A DNA stretch of 35,933 nt, taken from the NCBI GenBank assembly GCA_030680175.1, contig JAUXWO010000044.1, positions 1-35,933 of the forward strand, given 5' to 3'. A program made the position numbers and the translations under genes. This DNA comes from Vicinamibacterales bacterium (GTDB lineage: Bacteria > Acidobacteriota > Vicinamibacteria > Vicinamibacterales > UBA2999). The notes beneath the pieces were generated by a model. The model ran no database searches, had not been told where the DNA came from, and worked only from the letters and a program-made list of their open reading frames with translations. Shown piece by piece: positions 8,001-15,715 of the stretch. The number at the start of each line of letters is the position of its first letter. Position 1 is the stretch's first letter.

Positions 8001-8390
8001 TGGTGATCTCGTGATGTGGTGACGTGGTGATTGGATGTCGAATGTCTGGATGTTCAGCGCCTTCTGCGCGCATCTATCTTCTGATCTTCAGATCGATCGA
8101 GACCCGGAGGCCGCCCCAGAATCACAAGTTCGATGGCGACCCGAAGGCCGCCCTTACACCACGAGATCGATGCGGCGCTACGGCCCCCTACATCACCAGA
8201 TCGATGCGGCCCGAAGGGTCCCTACATCATGAGATCGATGCGGTCCGAAGGGTCCTGAACATCGCGAGATCGATGCGGTCCGCAGGGTCCTGAACATCGC
8301 GAGATCGATGGCACCCGAAGGCCCCGAAGATCCCAAGATCTCCACATCAGATCACCACGTCACAACGTCACCACATCACAAGATGACCTT
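8001..8390. repeat. Inverted-ended element with 34-35-bp tandem units between asd and lysC
   Basis: The ends are inverted repeats of about 30 nt: GGTGATCTCGTGATGTGGTG at 8001-8032 against its near reverse complement at 8350-8390. Inside are degenerate units beginning AGATCGATG at 8164, 8198, 8232, 8267 and 8302, a period of 34-35 bp (five heptamers), with earlier diverged copies from about 8090. The right inverted repeat encodes the last residues of Asd (HLVMW) and its stop. No convincing gene is present in the gap itself. Confidence 0.85.
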
Positions 8391-9417
8391 GCTCTGCCAC
8401 CATTAACTCCGCGTTCAGAATGGCGGCCCCTGCCGCCCCTCTGACCGTGTTGTGTCCGAGGGCCACGAACTTTGCGTGGAGGACGGGGCACGGGCGCAGG
8501 CGGCCGACGCTGACGGCCATGCCGGCGCCGCGGTCCGCGTCGAGGCGCGGCTGCGGCCGGTTCGGCTCGTCGCAGACGATGATGGGCGGCACCGGTGCGC
8601 TCGGGAGCGCGAGCTCCTGCGGGCGGCTGCTGAAGCCGCGCAGTGCCGCGTCCACTTCCGCGATCGAGGGCTTGCCGACGAGGTCGACCGACACCGTCAT
8701 CGTGTGCCCGTCCACGACCGGCACCCGGTTGGTGTGCGCGCTCACCACCGCCTCGTACGGAATGCGGCCGCCATCGGTGCCGAGGATCTTCAGCGTCTCG
8801 CTCTCCATCTTCTCTTCCTCGCCCCCGATGAAGGGGACGATGTTCCCCAGGATGTCGAGCGACGGCACCCCCGGATACCCCGCCCCCGACACCGCCTGCA
8901 TCGTCGACACGATGACGGCGCGGATGCCGAAGAGGCGCATCGGCGCGAGCGCCATGGCGAGCACGACGGTCGAGCAGTTCGGATTGGTGACGATCGCGCC
9001 CGTCCAGCCCTTCTCGCGGCGCTGCTCCGGCAGGAGGCCGAGGTGCTCGTGGTTCACCTCGGGGATGAGCAGCGGGACCAGCGGATCCATCCGGTGGTTG
9101 CGCGCGTTGCTGACGACGATGTGGCCGGCCTCGGCGAAGGCGCGCTCGATGTCGCCCGCGACGGAGGCGTCGAGCGCCGAGAAGACCAGCTGCGGTCCGC
9201 GGCCCGGCGTGCAGGCCTCCACGGTCATCGCGCCGAGCGCGTCCGGCATCGGCGCCGCCAGCCGCCACGGCGCGGCGTCGCGATAGGCGCGGCCCTCCGA
9301 TCGCTCGCTCGCCGCGAGCCAGGTGGCACGAAACCACGGATGCCCGTGCAGCCGCGCGATGAACTGCTGTCCGACGACGCCCGTGGCGCCGAGAATGCCG
9401 ACTTCGATCGATCGCAT
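8368..9417 (-). CDS. asd: Aspartate-semialdehyde dehydrogenase (archaeal/fungal-type)
   Basis: Reduces aspartyl phosphate to aspartate semialdehyde, the branch point to lysine/diaminopimelate and to threonine/methionine. Starting at ATG 9417 the protein has 349 residues (MRSIEVGILGATGVVGQQF), with the GATGVVGQ nucleotide-binding motif, the catalytic cysteine in NPNCST, and STMQAVSGAGYPG in the catalytic domain. The NPNCST and STMQAVSGAG forms and the overall length fit the archaeal/fungal-type subgroup rather than the enterobacterial one. The frame stays open upstream into the TTCGCTG array, but that sequence is low-complexity repeat, so 9417 is preferred. The last residues and stop codon lie in an inverted repeat shared with the intergenic element. 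It is the promoter-proximal gene of the lysine block and is preceded by an attenuator-like leader. Confidence 0.95.
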   Translation of the reverse strand: MRSIEVGILGATGVVGQQFIARLHGHPWFRATWLAASERSEGRAYRDAAPWRLAAPMPDALGAMTVEACTPGRGPQLVFSALDASVAGDIERAFAEAGHIVVSNARNHRMDPLVPLLIPEVNHEHLGLLPEQRREKGWTGAIVTNPNCSTVVLAMALAPMRLFGIRAVIVSTMQAVSGAGYPGVPSLDILGNIVPFIGGEEEKMESETLKILGTDGGRIPYEAVVSAHTNRVPVVDGHTMTVSVDLVGKPSIAEVDAALRGFSSRPQELALPSAPVPPIIVCDEPNRPQPRLDADRGAGMAVSVGRLRPCPVLHAKFVALGHNTVRGAAGAAILNAELMVAEQGHLVMW

Positions 9418-9418
9418 A

Positions 9419-9554
9419 TTTCGCTGTTCGCTGTTCGCTGTTCGCAATTCGCTGTTCGCTGTTCGCTATTCGCAATTCGCTGTTCGCAGTTCGCAGTTCG
9501 CTATTCGCGATTCGCTGTTTGCTATTCGCGATTCGCGAGTCGCTGTTCGCGATT
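9419..9554. repeat. TTCGCTG heptamer array directly before the asd start codon
   Basis: About nineteen tandem 7-bp units (TTCGCTG, TTCGCAA, TTCGCAG, TTCGCTA, TTCGCGA) end 2 nt from the asd ATG. There is no Shine-Dalgarno sequence in the array. All units keep the TTCGC core and vary in the last two bases. It lies between the leader terminator (9562-9594) and the gene. Confidence 0.93.
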
Positions 9555-9561
9555 GCCCAAC

Positions 9562-9594
9562 AAAAAACCCGCCGGCGGGAAGGTCCGCGGCGGG
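9562..9594 (-). terminator. Intrinsic terminator in the asd leader
   Basis: On the minus strand CCCGCCG (9594-9588) pairs with CGGCGGG (9574-9568), followed at once by six T residues (9567-9562). It lies upstream of asd in the same direction with no gene to terminate except a possible 31-codon leader, so it most likely works as an attenuator. Confidence 0.75.
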
Positions 9595-9603
9595 TCGCTG
9601 TGT

Positions 9604-9648
9604 GGCCCTGAGGGCCGGTCGATTCAGTGGTGCTCTACTGAGCCGGCC
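9604..9648 (-). promoter_or_regulatory. Overlapping alternative hairpins in the asd leader
   Basis: Hairpin 1 pairs 9613-9618 with 9643-9648 (GGCCGG/CCGGCC), with an inner TCAGT/ACTGA stem. Hairpin 2 is the palindrome GGCCCTGAGGGCC at 9604-9616. They share 9613-9616, so they cannot both form. With the terminator just downstream this resembles a transcription attenuator. It does not match the T-box or lysine riboswitch consensus that I know. Confidence 0.55.
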
Positions 9649-9730
9649 GCAAGGGCACGCTTCCCGACGCGGACGTGGCCCGCTTAGCCGTGAGCCGCTT
9701 TCGCGACGGGAAGAAATGTCCGAGGGCCAT
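9635..9730 (-). CDS. Possible 31-codon leader peptide of asd
   Basis: The minus-strand frame ATG 9730 to TAG 9635 encodes a short basic peptide starting MALGHFFPSRKRLTAK. Its stop codon falls in the loop of leader hairpin 1, as expected of an attenuator peptide. A TATACT -10-like box (9747-9742) lies about 12 nt upstream, so the transcript would be nearly leaderless. Against this, no ribosome binding site is present and only two Lys and two Thr codons occur, with no run of a regulatory amino acid. It is hypothetical. Confidence 0.25.
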   Translation of the reverse strand: MALGHFFPSRKRLTAKRATSASGSVPLRPAQ

Positions 9731-9750
9731 GAGCGAGAGGAAGTATACAT

Positions 9751-9946
9751 CAGGTCTTCACAGGTCCGGACAGGTCCGGACAGGTCCGACGGGTCCGGAC
9801 GGGTCCGACGGGTCCGGCGGGTCCGGCGGATCCGGCGGGTCCGATCTGCCATTCGCACACCTCTGGACCTGTGAGGACCTAACGGACCTGTCCGGACCTA
9901 TCGGACCTGTGAAGACCTGGCCGGACCTGTCGGACCCTGATCGACC
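9751..9946. repeat. Palindromic CAGGTCCGGA tandem-repeat element
   Basis: Left arm (9751-9847) has nine to ten copies of a 9-10-bp unit, from ACAGGTCCGG grading into CGGGTCCGG. The centre (about 9848-9868) is unique. The right arm (9869-9946) carries the unit in reverse complement (CGGACCTGTC). The segment CAGGTCTTCACAGGTCCG near the left end recurs inverted near the right end (rc of 9886-9918). It lies between the asd leader promoter and the antitoxin promoter, which are divergent. Confidence 0.9.
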
Positions 9947-9950
9947 CCTC

Positions 9951-9979
9951 TTGCAAGTGCAACGTTTCCAGCTTATTCT
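9951..9979 (+). promoter_or_regulatory. Antitoxin promoter with overlapping operator-like palindrome
   Basis: TTGCAA (9951-9956) and TATTCT (9974-9979) are 17 nt apart. The inverted repeat TTGCA-AG-TGCAA (9951-9962) covers the -35 box, a typical site for autorepression by an antitoxin. The predicted transcription start is 6-8 nt after the -10 box, at or 1-2 nt before ATG 9988, so the mRNA would be leaderless. Confidence 0.6.
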
Positions 9980-9987
9980 TTCAGTTG

Positions 9988-10371
9988 ATGACACCTGTGG
10001 CACGCACGTCTGGGGCGGTGGCGCCGGATCCGGCGGCGGTGCTGGGCAAGGCCCTGTTGTCCGCGGCCGGGCGGCTCGGGCTGCGGCCGCGGCAGATGGC
10101 CGCGATCCTCGGCGTCAGTGAGGCGTCGCTCTCACGCCTGCAGCGCGGTCGCGGGATCGACCCCGGCTGCAAGGAAGGCGAACTGGCACTGCTCTTCCTC
10201 CGGATGTACCGCAGCCTGGATGCGCTGGTGGGGGGCGACGACGAGCGCGGGCGCGCGTGGCTGCATGCCATGAACGACCACCTCGCCGCCGTGCCGGCCG
10301 AACGCATCGTGACCGTCGAGGGCCTGGTCGATGTCGTCCAGTATCTGGACGCAATGCGCGGGCGCCTCTAG
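9988..10371 (+). CDS. Xre/MbcA/ParS-type antitoxin (DUF2384)
   Basis: Antitoxin of a type II Xre-RES module, expected to bind and neutralise the RES toxin and to repress its own promoter. The 127-residue protein has an Xre-like helix-turn-helix region (about 30-55: LRPRQMAAILGVSEASLSRLQRG) and the C-terminal toxin-binding DUF2384 region (about 60-125), with LFLRMYRSLDALVGG and the family's AWL motif near HAMNDHL. ATG 9988 is preferred over TTG 9985 because the -10 box puts the transcription start at about this point. The RES gene follows after 78 nt containing a strong hairpin. Identification rests on family pattern and genomic pairing. Confidence 0.87.
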   Translation: MTPVARTSGAVAPDPAAVLGKALLSAAGRLGLRPRQMAAILGVSEASLSRLQRGRGIDPGCKEGELALLFLRMYRSLDALVGGDDERGRAWLHAMNDHLAAVPAERIVTVEGLVDVVQYLDAMRGRL

Positions 10372-10397
10372 TGGGGTGTCGTTGACGATTTACTACC

Positions 10398-10418
10398 GGG
10401 CCGCCCGTTGGGCGGCCC
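10398..10418. terminator. Perfect hairpin between antitoxin and toxin genes
   Basis: GGGCCGCCC (10398-10406), loop GTT, GGGCGGCCC (10410-10418): a 9-bp uninterrupted G/C stem in the 78-nt gap. There is no U-tract, so it may attenuate rather than fully terminate, lowering toxin output relative to antitoxin, or it may protect the upstream mRNA end. Confidence 0.6.
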
Positions 10419-10449
10419 GCAGGATCGCGGCTGAGCAGAGGCGCTGGTA

Positions 10450-11184
10450 GTGCCTCTGCAGTCGATACACTCCACTAGACGTCGCCCGCTCCGGCTGACG
10501 ACGTGGCGCGTCGTCGAGGCGCAGCACCAGGTCTCGACGCGCAAGCTGGTGGACACGCTCGAAGAGCAGGCGCTTCTCGAGGATCTGATCGACTCCGCCA
10601 AGCCTCCGAGCCGGCACCCCCGGCTGCACTACCTGCTGTCCACCCCGTTCCGCTACCCGCCGCTCCGGCATGGATCGCGATTCGGTACGCGGCACGCCCC
10701 GGGCCTCTGGTACGGATCGGAATCGGCGGCCACCGCCTTCGCCGAGGTGGCGTACTACCGGTTCGTGTTCCTCGAGGGCACGCACGCGGACCTCGGCGCC
10801 GTCACCACCGTCCTCACGGCGTTCACGGCGCGGGTGCGCACCGAGCGCGGGATCGATCTCACGGCCCGCCCGTTTGCGGCGCACCGTGCCGTGCTGGCCT
10901 CCCCCATCTCGTATGTCGACACGCAGGCGCTCGGCGGCGCGATGCGCGAGGCCGGGGTGGAGGCCGTGCGCTACCACTCGGCGCGCGCCGACGGCGTCAA
11001 CGTAGGCGTATTCGCGCCCCAGGTGTTTCGCGGCGTCGTGCCGCGCACGCTCGAGACGTGGCACTCGGTGGCGGCATCCCACAGGGTGGAGCTCGTCCGC
11101 CGCGACTACTTCACGCCGGCGCAGCACACCTTCGCCCGGGACGCATTCCTCGTCGACGGCCGCCTTCCCGCCCCTGCGCTGTAG
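10450..11184 (+). CDS. RES-domain toxin (probable NAD+-degrading)
   Basis: Toxin partner of the Xre-type antitoxin. Characterised RES toxins break down NAD+ by phosphorolysis or glycohydrolysis, which stops growth. The three residues that name the domain are visible at plausible places: R77 in SRFGTRHAPGLWYG, E99 in AFAEVAYYR, S177 in RYHSAR. The protein has 244 residues, slightly long for the group because of an N-terminal extension of about 70 residues. The start is GTG 10450, the first start codon after an in-frame stop at 10432; no ribosome binding site is evident. The catalytic set appears intact, so it should be active if expressed. Confidence 0.87.
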   Translation: MPLQSIHSTRRRPLRLTTWRVVEAQHQVSTRKLVDTLEEQALLEDLIDSAKPPSRHPRLHYLLSTPFRYPPLRHGSRFGTRHAPGLWYGSESAATAFAEVAYYRFVFLEGTHADLGAVTTVLTAFTARVRTERGIDLTARPFAAHRAVLASPISYVDTQALGGAMREAGVEAVRYHSARADGVNVGVFAPQVFRGVVPRTLETWHSVAASHRVELVRRDYFTPAQHTFARDAFLVDGRLPAPAL

Positions 11185-11223
11185 TCGATGTTCCCCCGCG
11201 CCACACGTCGCGGGCAGGGAGTA

Positions 11224-11240
11224 TGCTCGAAGTTCGAGCA
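11224..11240. promoter_or_regulatory. Palindrome upstream of the zinc metallopeptidase gene
   Basis: TGCTCGAA-G-TTCGAGCA is a perfect 17-bp inverted repeat about 50 nt before the metallopeptidase start. It could be a dimeric regulator site or a short terminator for the RES toxin gene. No regulator is assigned. Confidence 0.4.
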
Positions 11241-11288
11241 CGCCCGTGGCCGGCCGGCTCGTCTCTTGGCCACTAGGGGAGACGCAAC

Positions 11289-12140
11289 ATGCGGTGGGAA
11301 CGCGCGCGGCGCAGCAGCAACGTCGAGGATCGACGCGGCCGATCAAGCGCGGGGATGGTCGGCGGCGGCGGTGTCGGGGTGATCCTCGTCGTCCTGGTGG
11401 TCTCGTTCCTGACCGGGCAGAACCCGCTGCAACTGCTGCAGCTCGTGGAGTCCGGGTCGGGCGGGTCCGTGTCGCCGGCCCCTGGCGGCGCGCCGCCTGC
11501 CGATGATGCGCACGCGCAGTTCATTGCCGCGGTGCTCGGTGATACCGAGGACACGTGGGAGCGCATCTTCACGGCCCAGGGGCAGCGGTACCAGGCGCCG
11601 GTGCTCGTGCTGTTCGACGGCATGGTGGCGTCGGCGTGCGGATCGGCCTCCTCCGCGATGGGCCCGTTCTACTGCCCGGCCGACCAGCAGGTCTACATCG
11701 ACCTGTCGTTCTTCCGCGACCTCGACGAGCGCTTCGGCGCGCCGGGCGACTTCGCGCAGGCGTACGTCATCGCGCACGAAGTCGGGCATCACATCCAGAC
11801 GGTGACCGGCATCTCCGGCAAGGTGCAGCAGCTGCGCGCGCGCGCGTCGGAGGCCGAGAGCAATGCGCTGTCGGTGCGGCAGGAGCTGCAGGCCGATTGC
11901 TTCGCCGGCGTGTGGGGACACCACGCGGGCCGGCGCGATCTGCTGGACCCGGGAGACGTGGAGGAAGGCCTGCAGGCGGCCGCGGCCATCGGCGACGACC
12001 GGCTGCAGCGCCAGAGCGGCCACGTGGTGGCGCCCGAGAGCTTCACGCACGGCACGTCGGCGCAGCGCGTCGAGTGGCTGCGGCGTGGCCTCGAGACCGG
12101 CGACATGAACCAGTGCGACACGTTCGAGGGCGGGCGGTAA
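11289..12140 (+). CDS. YpfJ-family membrane-anchored neutral zinc metallopeptidase
   Basis: The 283-residue protein matches the YpfJ/KPN_02809 family. It has a basic N-terminus with the family's MRWERARRSSNVEDRRG start, one membrane segment (about 25-44), a Pro/Gly linker, and a protease domain with HEVGHH (163-168), zinc ligands from HExxH, and a downstream Glu in ELQADCFAGVWGHH (about 202-214). Two cysteines (C117, C129) in the catalytic domain could form a disulfide, which fits a periplasmic location. An AGGGGAG ribosome binding site lies 8 nt before ATG 11289. Physiological substrates of this family are not established. It stands alone, with a possible terminator at 12186-12203. Confidence 0.92.
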   Translation: MRWERARRSSNVEDRRGRSSAGMVGGGGVGVILVVLVVSFLTGQNPLQLLQLVESGSGGSVSPAPGGAPPADDAHAQFIAAVLGDTEDTWERIFTAQGQRYQAPVLVLFDGMVASACGSASSAMGPFYCPADQQVYIDLSFFRDLDERFGAPGDFAQAYVIAHEVGHHIQTVTGISGKVQQLRARASEAESNALSVRQELQADCFAGVWGHHAGRRDLLDPGDVEEGLQAAAAIGDDRLQRQSGHVVAPESFTHGTSAQRVEWLRRGLETGDMNQCDTFEGGR

Positions 12141-12185
12141 ACCACGCGGCTCGTCCCCGCACGGCCACCACAGTTGCAGGCGCAG

Positions 12186-12203
12186 GCCGCGGCGATCCGC
12201 GGC
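12186..12203. terminator. Possible terminator hairpin after the metallopeptidase gene
   Basis: GCCGCGG-CGAT-CCGCGGC is a perfect 7-bp inverted repeat about 45 nt after the stop. There is no clear U-tract, so the role is uncertain. Confidence 0.4.
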
Positions 12204-12231
12204 TTCGTGCGTGGAGGCGAGGCGCAGAGGG

Positions 12232-12289
12232 TTGACAGATGCCGCGGCATGTCGGACACTGCCGGAGCACTAGACCAGTCGGTCTAGTG
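12232..12289 (+). promoter_or_regulatory. Promoter and TetR operator of the tetR-cupin pair
   Basis: TTGACA (12232-12237) and the weak -10 GACACT (12255-12260) are 17 nt apart. Just downstream is the perfect inverted repeat CACTAGACC-AGTC-GGTCTAGTG (12268-12289), which would cover the transcription start. TAGACC-N4-GGTCTA sites are used by several TetR repressors (NemR-like), so autorepression is likely. Confidence 0.78.
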
Positions 12290-12298
12290 CCAGGAGCG

Positions 12299-12925
12299 AT
12301 GCGAGGCACCACCAAGCGCACCCTGCTGGAGCAGGGCATGACGATGCTGCTGAAGCGCGGCTACAACGACCTCGGGGTCGCTGACGTGCTCGACGCGACG
12401 GGGGTCCCGAAGGGCTCCTTCTATCACCACTTCGCCAGCAAGGAGGACTTCGGGCTGCAGGCGATCGACATGTACATGGAACAGGTCCACGCAGGGCTTG
12501 ACCGCTGCCTCGGCGACACGACGCGTGCCCCACTCATGCGCATCCGCCGCTTCTTCGAGCTCAGCGCGAAGAAATACCGGGCGGAAGGCAATCTGGGCTG
12601 CCTGCTCGGGGGGCTCGGCCAGGAGCTCTCCGGGGTGAGCGAGGCCTTTCGGCAGAAGGTCGATCGGTGCTTCACCGAGATCGCGCGCCGGATTGCGGAC
12701 ACGTTGCGGGAGGCCGTCGCGAACGGCGACGTGCCCCCTGGTACCGACGTGGACGCGATGGCGCACCTCCTGGTCAACTGCTGGGAAGGCGCGGCGCTCA
12801 GGAGCCGCCTTCGGCGCAATCCCGCTCCGCTCCACGACATGCTCGACTTCTACTTCCGTGCCGCAGCCCATCCGCGCAGCGGCGACCCCGTCACCCAACG
12901 CACCACTTCGAGGAGGAGACGATGA
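12299..12925 (+). CDS. TetR/AcrR family repressor
   Basis: Ligand-responsive repressor of 208 residues from ATG 12299, which has a CAGGAG ribosome binding site 3 nt upstream. The N-terminal helix-turn-helix spans about residues 20-50 (GVADVLDATGVPKGSFYHHFASKEDF, residue pattern typical of TetR). The C-terminal domain (about 60-195), with NLGCLLGGLGQEL and DVDAMAHLLVNCWEGA, resembles the AcuR/NemR-like group whose members sense reactive small molecules. The operator lies about 10 nt upstream of the start. The stop overlaps the cupin start (ATGA), so the two are co-translated and the cupin is the probable regulated product. The inducer cannot be read from the sequence. Confidence 0.9.
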   Translation: MRGTTKRTLLEQGMTMLLKRGYNDLGVADVLDATGVPKGSFYHHFASKEDFGLQAIDMYMEQVHAGLDRCLGDTTRAPLMRIRRFFELSAKKYRAEGNLGCLLGGLGQELSGVSEAFRQKVDRCFTEIARRIADTLREAVANGDVPPGTDVDAMAHLLVNCWEGAALRSRLRRNPAPLHDMLDFYFRAAAHPRSGDPVTQRTTSRRRR

Positions 12926-13284
12926 TCGCATTCACGAAGAACGACGTCCCTGTGGCCATCGAGGCCGACGGCATCCAGTTGCGCAAGCAGGCGATCGGGG
13001 GCGACATGACCGTGGCGTTCGTCAGCGCCAGGAAGGGGGTCGACCTGCGGCCGCCGCTGAAGGGACTGCTCGACGATCGCTGCCAGTGCCCCCACTGGGG
13101 CTACGTCATCAAGGGCACCGTCCGCATGCACACGGGAGACGGGCACCAGGACTACACCTCGGGCCAGGCCTTCTACTGGGCGCCCGGCCACGCGCCTGAG
13201 TTCACCGAGGATGCCGAGTACGTGGACTTCTCACCGACGGCGGACTTCGATGCGGTGATCCAGCACATCACGTCCCAAGGCTAG
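12922..13284 (+). CDS. Small single-domain cupin protein
   Basis: The 120-residue protein has the two cupin motifs: CPHWGYVIKGTVRM (about 54-67) and GQAFYWAPGHAPEF (about 80-93). The start is ATG 12922, with GGAGGAG a few bases upstream. It overlaps the tetR stop by four bases, so expression is coupled to its own repressor. Small stand-alone cupins may bind a metal or a small ligand; H56 and H89 are the candidate ligands, but the usual HxH pair of motif 1 is not complete. Context suggests a role in response to whatever the TetR protein senses. The specific reaction is unknown. Confidence 0.85.
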   Translation: MIAFTKNDVPVAIEADGIQLRKQAIGGDMTVAFVSARKGVDLRPPLKGLLDDRCQCPHWGYVIKGTVRMHTGDGHQDYTSGQAFYWAPGHAPEFTEDAEYVDFSPTADFDAVIQHITSQG

Positions 13285-13291
13285 CCACCCG

Positions 13292-13334
13292 TGGAGCGGC
13301 GACGCTTCGGCGGGGCCGAGGCGTCGCCGCTCCA
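13292..13334 (+). terminator. Terminator hairpin after the tetR-cupin operon
   Basis: A perfect 14-bp inverted repeat, TGGAGCGGCGACGC (13292-13305) and its complement (13321-13334), with a loop that adds a CGG/CCG pairing. It starts 7 nt after the cupin stop and is followed by a weak TCTTCC tail. Confidence 0.75.
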
Positions 13335-13493
13335 TCTTCCCGATGACGTGAGGCGGGTTCACGAGCCGCCACCGGTCGTTCCCGAGGTCAATGTCCCCCC
13401 CCTTCTTCCCCGTCGCAATCGGGAGGCACACGGTGTATGGTAGGCAGCGCATGTGCGCCGGTCACAGCTGGCGGCGCCAGTGAGGAGCTCACG

Positions 13494-15596
13494 ATGGGGA
13501 TGAACGAGACGCAACGTCGGACTGGTGTGGGCCGCCTGCTGGCGGCGTGCGTCCTCGGGATGGCGCTGGTCGCACAGGGGCCCGCGGGGGCGCAGGGTCC
13601 GGGCACGCAGCGCGGCGAGTGGCATTTTCTCGGCGGGGACGCCTGGAACACCCGGTATCTGCCGGCCAGCCAGATTGACGCGTCGAACTTCAACTCCCTC
13701 GAAGTCGCCTGGCAGTGGAACGGCCAGAGCTTCGGCGAGGCAGGCCCCGGGCTGATGCGATCGACGCCCAGCTACGTCGACGGGGTGCTGTACACGGTGG
13801 CCGGCGAGCGCCGCACCGTCGTGGCCATCGACCCCACCACCGGCGCCACGATCTGGACCTTCCGCGAGCCTGACACCGCCCGCTGGGCCTATTCGATGCG
13901 CGCCAGCTACGGGAAGGGCGTCTCGTACAGCGTGGTCAACGGCCGCCCGGTGATCTTCATGATCACGCCGGCCCGCTTCCTGTACGCCCTCGACGCCCGC
14001 ACGGGACGCCCGCTCGAGAACTGGGGCGGCGGCGTCGACCTGCCCGGCTTCAGCCAGACCGGGGTCGTCGACGTGCTCGAGGATCAGGCGCGCGACTGGG
14101 GCCCGTGGGCCTCGCTGAAGAAGCCGTGGGATCCCAATCAGGGCATCCCGCTGGAGCTTGGCTACGCCACCGCCTCCTCGCCCCCCATCGTCGTCAACGA
14201 CACCGTGATCGTCGGCACGTCGCACGAGCAGGGCTACAACCAGACGCGCAAGGAGAACATCCCCGGCGACATCGTGGCCTACGACGCGCCCACCGGCAAG
14301 ATGAAGTGGAAGTTCCACGTCGTGCCGCGCGAGGGCGAGTTCGGCCACGAGACGTGGGAGACCGGGACCTATCACGAGGGCAACATCGGATCGTGGGCGC
14401 CGATGTCGGCCGACCCCGAGCTCGGGCTGGTGTACATCCCGACGAAGGGCGGCGTGCTCGACTACTACGGTGGGTTCCGTCCGGGCGACAACCTGTTCGG
14501 CAACTCCATCATCGCGCTCGACGTGAAGACCGGCGAGCGGCGCTGGCACTACCAGATGGTCCGGCACGACGTCTGGAACTACGACACGCCCACCGCGCCC
14601 GTCCTGATGGACGTCACGATTGACGGCCAGCGGGTGCCGGTCATCGCGCAGCCCAGCAAGCAGTCGTTCCTGTACGTCCTCGATCGGCGGACGGGTGAAC
14701 CCATCTGGCCGGTTGAGGAACGGCCCGTGCCGCAGTCGAAGGTGCCGGGCGAGAAGCTCTCGGCCACGCAGCCGTTCCCCACCTGGCCGCTGCCGTACGA
14801 CCTGCAGGGGCGGAGCGAGGATCACCTGATCGACTACACGCCCGAGATCCGGCAGCGTGCGCTCGAGCAGGCGCTGAAGGGCAACCACTTCGCGCCGCTC
14901 TTCAACCCGCCCACGCACCGCGGCAACGCCGAGGGGGCCGGCCCCGCGCGCATCTGCGGCGGCGGCAGTGGCGGGTCGAACATCACCGGGCCTCCGGCCG
15001 CCGACCCGGTCAACGGCGTCATCTACGTGTCGTCGTTCAGCGGCTGCACGTACGTCATGCTCGTGCCGGGCTCGGAGGTCGACCATCCGAAGGCCGCCGG
15101 CACGACGGTGGTCGACTGGGCGCGCGGCCCCGGGGGCCGGCCGTCTGGGCCGCCGGACAACATCGACGGGCTGTCGATCTGGAAGGGCCCCGCCGGGCGC
15201 ATCACGGCCATCGACCTGAACACCGGCAAACACTTGTGGGTCACTCCGAACGGCGATGCGCCGCAGGAGATGCAGGACCGGATCCGCAACCACCCGCTCC
15301 TGCAGGGCGTGGACGGGGTGATGACGAATCCGGGCCGCGGCGGCCAGCCGTCGATGATGGTGACCGAGACGCTGGTGATCGCCACTGGCATGGGCGCCGA
15401 CGACGAGCCGTACGTGTTCGCGATCGACAAGCGCACGGGCAAGCGCGTCGGCCAGGTGCGGATTCCCGCGCTCAGTATGTACGGCATGTCTGGCTTCGTG
15501 CACAACGGCCAGCAGCACATCATGATCCAGCAGCCGTTCGGGCTGGTGGCGCTCAGGCTGCCGCAGAAGGCGGAGAGCGGGGCGTTGCAGGAGTGA
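13494..15596 (+). CDS. Secreted PQQ-dependent dehydrogenase (quinoprotein glucose/alcohol dehydrogenase type)
   Basis: The 700-residue protein starts at ATG 13494, 7 nt after GAGGAG. A signal peptide is visible (about 1-33, hydrophobic [13 protein letters not shown] then AGAQG). The mature part is an eight-bladed propeller with repeated W-docking segments such as [26 protein letters not shown] and [20 protein letters not shown]-like [15 protein letters not shown] (about 355) marks the glucose-dehydrogenase-like branch, with the catalytic Asp. No cytochrome c CxxCH motif is present and there is no N-terminal five-helix membrane domain, so electrons must pass to a separate acceptor. Substrate is uncertain: this group includes sugar, polyol and alcohol dehydrogenases. 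The following membrane protein is a possible partner by location only. PQQ synthesis genes are not in the window. Confidence 0.88.
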   Translation: MGMNETQRRTGVGRLLAACVLGMALVAQGPAGAQGPGTQRGEWHFLGGDAWNTRYLPASQIDASNFNSLEVAWQWNGQSFGEAGPGLMRSTPSYVDGVLYTVAGERRTVVAIDPTTGATIWTFREPDTARWAYSMRASYGKGVSYSVVNGRPVIFMITPARFLYALDARTGRPLENWGGGVDLPGFSQTGVVDVLEDQARDWGPWASLKKPWDPNQGIPLELGYATASSPPIVVNDTVIVGTSHEQGYNQTRKENIPGDIVAYDAPTGKMKWKFHVVPREGEFGHETWETGTYHEGNIGSWAPMSADPELGLVYIPTKGGVLDYYGGFRPGDNLFGNSIIALDVKTGERRWHYQMVRHDVWNYDTPTAPVLMDVTIDGQRVPVIAQPSKQSFLYVLDRRTGEPIWPVEERPVPQSKVPGEKLSATQPFPTWPLPYDLQGRSEDHLIDYTPEIRQRALEQALKGNHFAPLFNPPTHRGNAEGAGPARICGGGSGGSNITGPPAADPVNGVIYVSSFSGCTYVMLVPGSEVDHPKAAGTTVVDWARGPGGRPSGPPDNIDGLSIWKGPAGRITAIDLNTGKHLWVTPNGDAPQEMQDRIRNHPLLQGVDGVMTNPGRGGQPSMMVTETLVIATGMGADDEPYVFAIDKRTGKRVGQVRIPALSMYGMSGFVHNGQQHIMIQQPFGLVALRLPQKAESGALQE

Positions 15597-15715
15597 GGCG
15601 CGGGCCGGCCGCCGCGTGGGGATGTTCGACGTCGTGATCCGAGCGCGCGCCGGCCGGCGGGTGTACGCGTTGCCACCGGCCGTGTGAGAGTCAGGCATTC
15701 AGGTTGAGTGCGTCG

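Noticed and set aside
8164-8340. CRISPR-like array of regularly spaced AGATCGATG repeats
   Set aside because: The 34-35-bp units are contiguous and degenerate along their whole length, with no unique spacers and no cas genes nearby; it is an imperfect tandem repeat.
9562-9747. Lysine riboswitch or T-box upstream of asd
   Set aside because: Neither the lysine riboswitch core nor the T-box antiterminator motif (GGGTGGNACCGCG) is visible; only hairpins and a terminator can be supported.
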